Part shown: positions 6,921 to 7,085 of the stretch, one piece after another
Layout of the letters: every line of letters begins with the position of its first letter
Numbering within the stretch: position 1 is the first letter of the stretch
From: Pseudomonadota bacterium
GTDB taxonomy: Bacteria > Pseudomonadota > Gammaproteobacteria > Acidiferrobacterales > Acidiferrobacteraceae
Length of the DNA stretch: 7,085 nucleotides
Assembly (NCBI GenBank): GCA_021795255.1
Contig: JAJYPQ010000194.1
Location: 1-7,085 of the forward strand
Direction of reading: 5' to 3'
Made by a program: the position numbers and the translations under genes
Notes under the pieces: generated by a model
Database searches by the model: none
Seen by the model: only the letters and a program-made list of their open reading frames with translations
Told to the model about the DNA's origin: nothing

Positions 6921-6926
6921 CCCCTT
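6921..6926 (-). promoter_or_regulatory. Ribosome binding site of the TPR-sulfotransferase
   Basis: AAGGGG, followed by TGGGAAT, ends 7 nt before the ATG at 6913, a normal spacing. It lies in the 27-nt gap after the upstream stop codon. There is no room for a full promoter in this gap, so transcription most likely enters from upstream. Confidence 0.7.
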
Positions 6927-6940
6927 GCGTTCTCGGTAAC

Positions 6941-7085
6941 TTATCCAATCAACGGGTTGGCGCCACCCGCATTACCCGGTACAAGCACATGGTGCTTGGT
7001 GCTGGATCCGCCAGGGGAATTCAAAAACAGGGGCTGATTTAAATAGGTGCCGCCAGCTATCGGTGAATATGAAAATGCAGCCTGC
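6941..7085 (-). CDS. C-terminal end of an unidentified ORF cut by the window edge
   Basis: Reading leftwards from the window edge, one minus-strand frame is open for 47 codons to TAA (6943-6941). It begins QAAFSYSPIAGGTYLNQPLF and ends HHVLVPGNAGGANPLIG. Its composition (many Gly, Asn, Ser, Pro; few charged residues; no Cys) looks like the tail of an exported or surface protein rather than random translation. The 27-nt spacing to the next gene fits an operon. I do not recognise the family, and 47 codons without a stop is weak evidence in GC-rich DNA, so the call rests mainly on composition and placement. It could be a substrate of the genes that follow, or simply the end of an unrelated gene. 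Confidence 0.55.
   Translation of the reverse strand, partial: QAAFSYSPIAGGTYLNQPLFLNSPGGSSTKHHVLVPGNAGGANPLIG

Noticed and set aside
1..7085. CRISPR array or toxin-antitoxin pair
   Set aside because: No regularly spaced repeats longer than the 14-bp tandem pair and no small paired ORFs with such features were seen.

Overview
The window looks like a stretch of a GC-rich Gram-negative chromosome, probably a gammaproteobacterium or a relative such as Acidithiobacillia. The reasons are a TolC-type outer-membrane protein, Sec signal peptides, a tRNA with encoded CCA and a proteobacterial-style tRNA-adjacent integrase. I cannot name the species.

Left part (1-1460, + strand). The window opens inside the 3' end of a secreted right-handed beta-helix protein, closed by a strong intrinsic terminator. 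A short spacer follows, with a 14-bp tandem repeat and a possible promoter, then an intact tRNA-Leu(UAA). About 100 bp downstream lies a decayed tyrosine integrase (902 to about 1370). It carries a one-base frameshift and an in-frame TGA, and its catalytic half is missing. This is the usual scar of a mobile element that used the tRNA 3' end as its attachment site.

Right part (1461-7085, - strand). Reading right to left there is a tightly packed gene row. It starts with the last 47 codons of an unidentified ORF cut by the window edge. Next come a cytoplasmic TPR-sulfotransferase, a secreted subtilase/sedolisin-like protein with C-terminal Sel1 repeats, and a TolC-family outer-membrane factor. 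Gaps are 27, 5 and 51 nt, so this is very probably one operon. A hairpin with a Shine-Dalgarno-like loop sits immediately before the TolC start.

How the genes could work together is inference. A cytoplasmic sulfotransferase, an exported protease-like protein and an outer-membrane export channel together resemble a 'modify, process and export' cassette. The organisation loosely recalls RaxST sulfation plus type I export in Xanthomonas. The substrate would have to lie upstream, and the cut ORF at the right edge is one candidate. No inner-membrane transporter or membrane-fusion protein is visible in the window.
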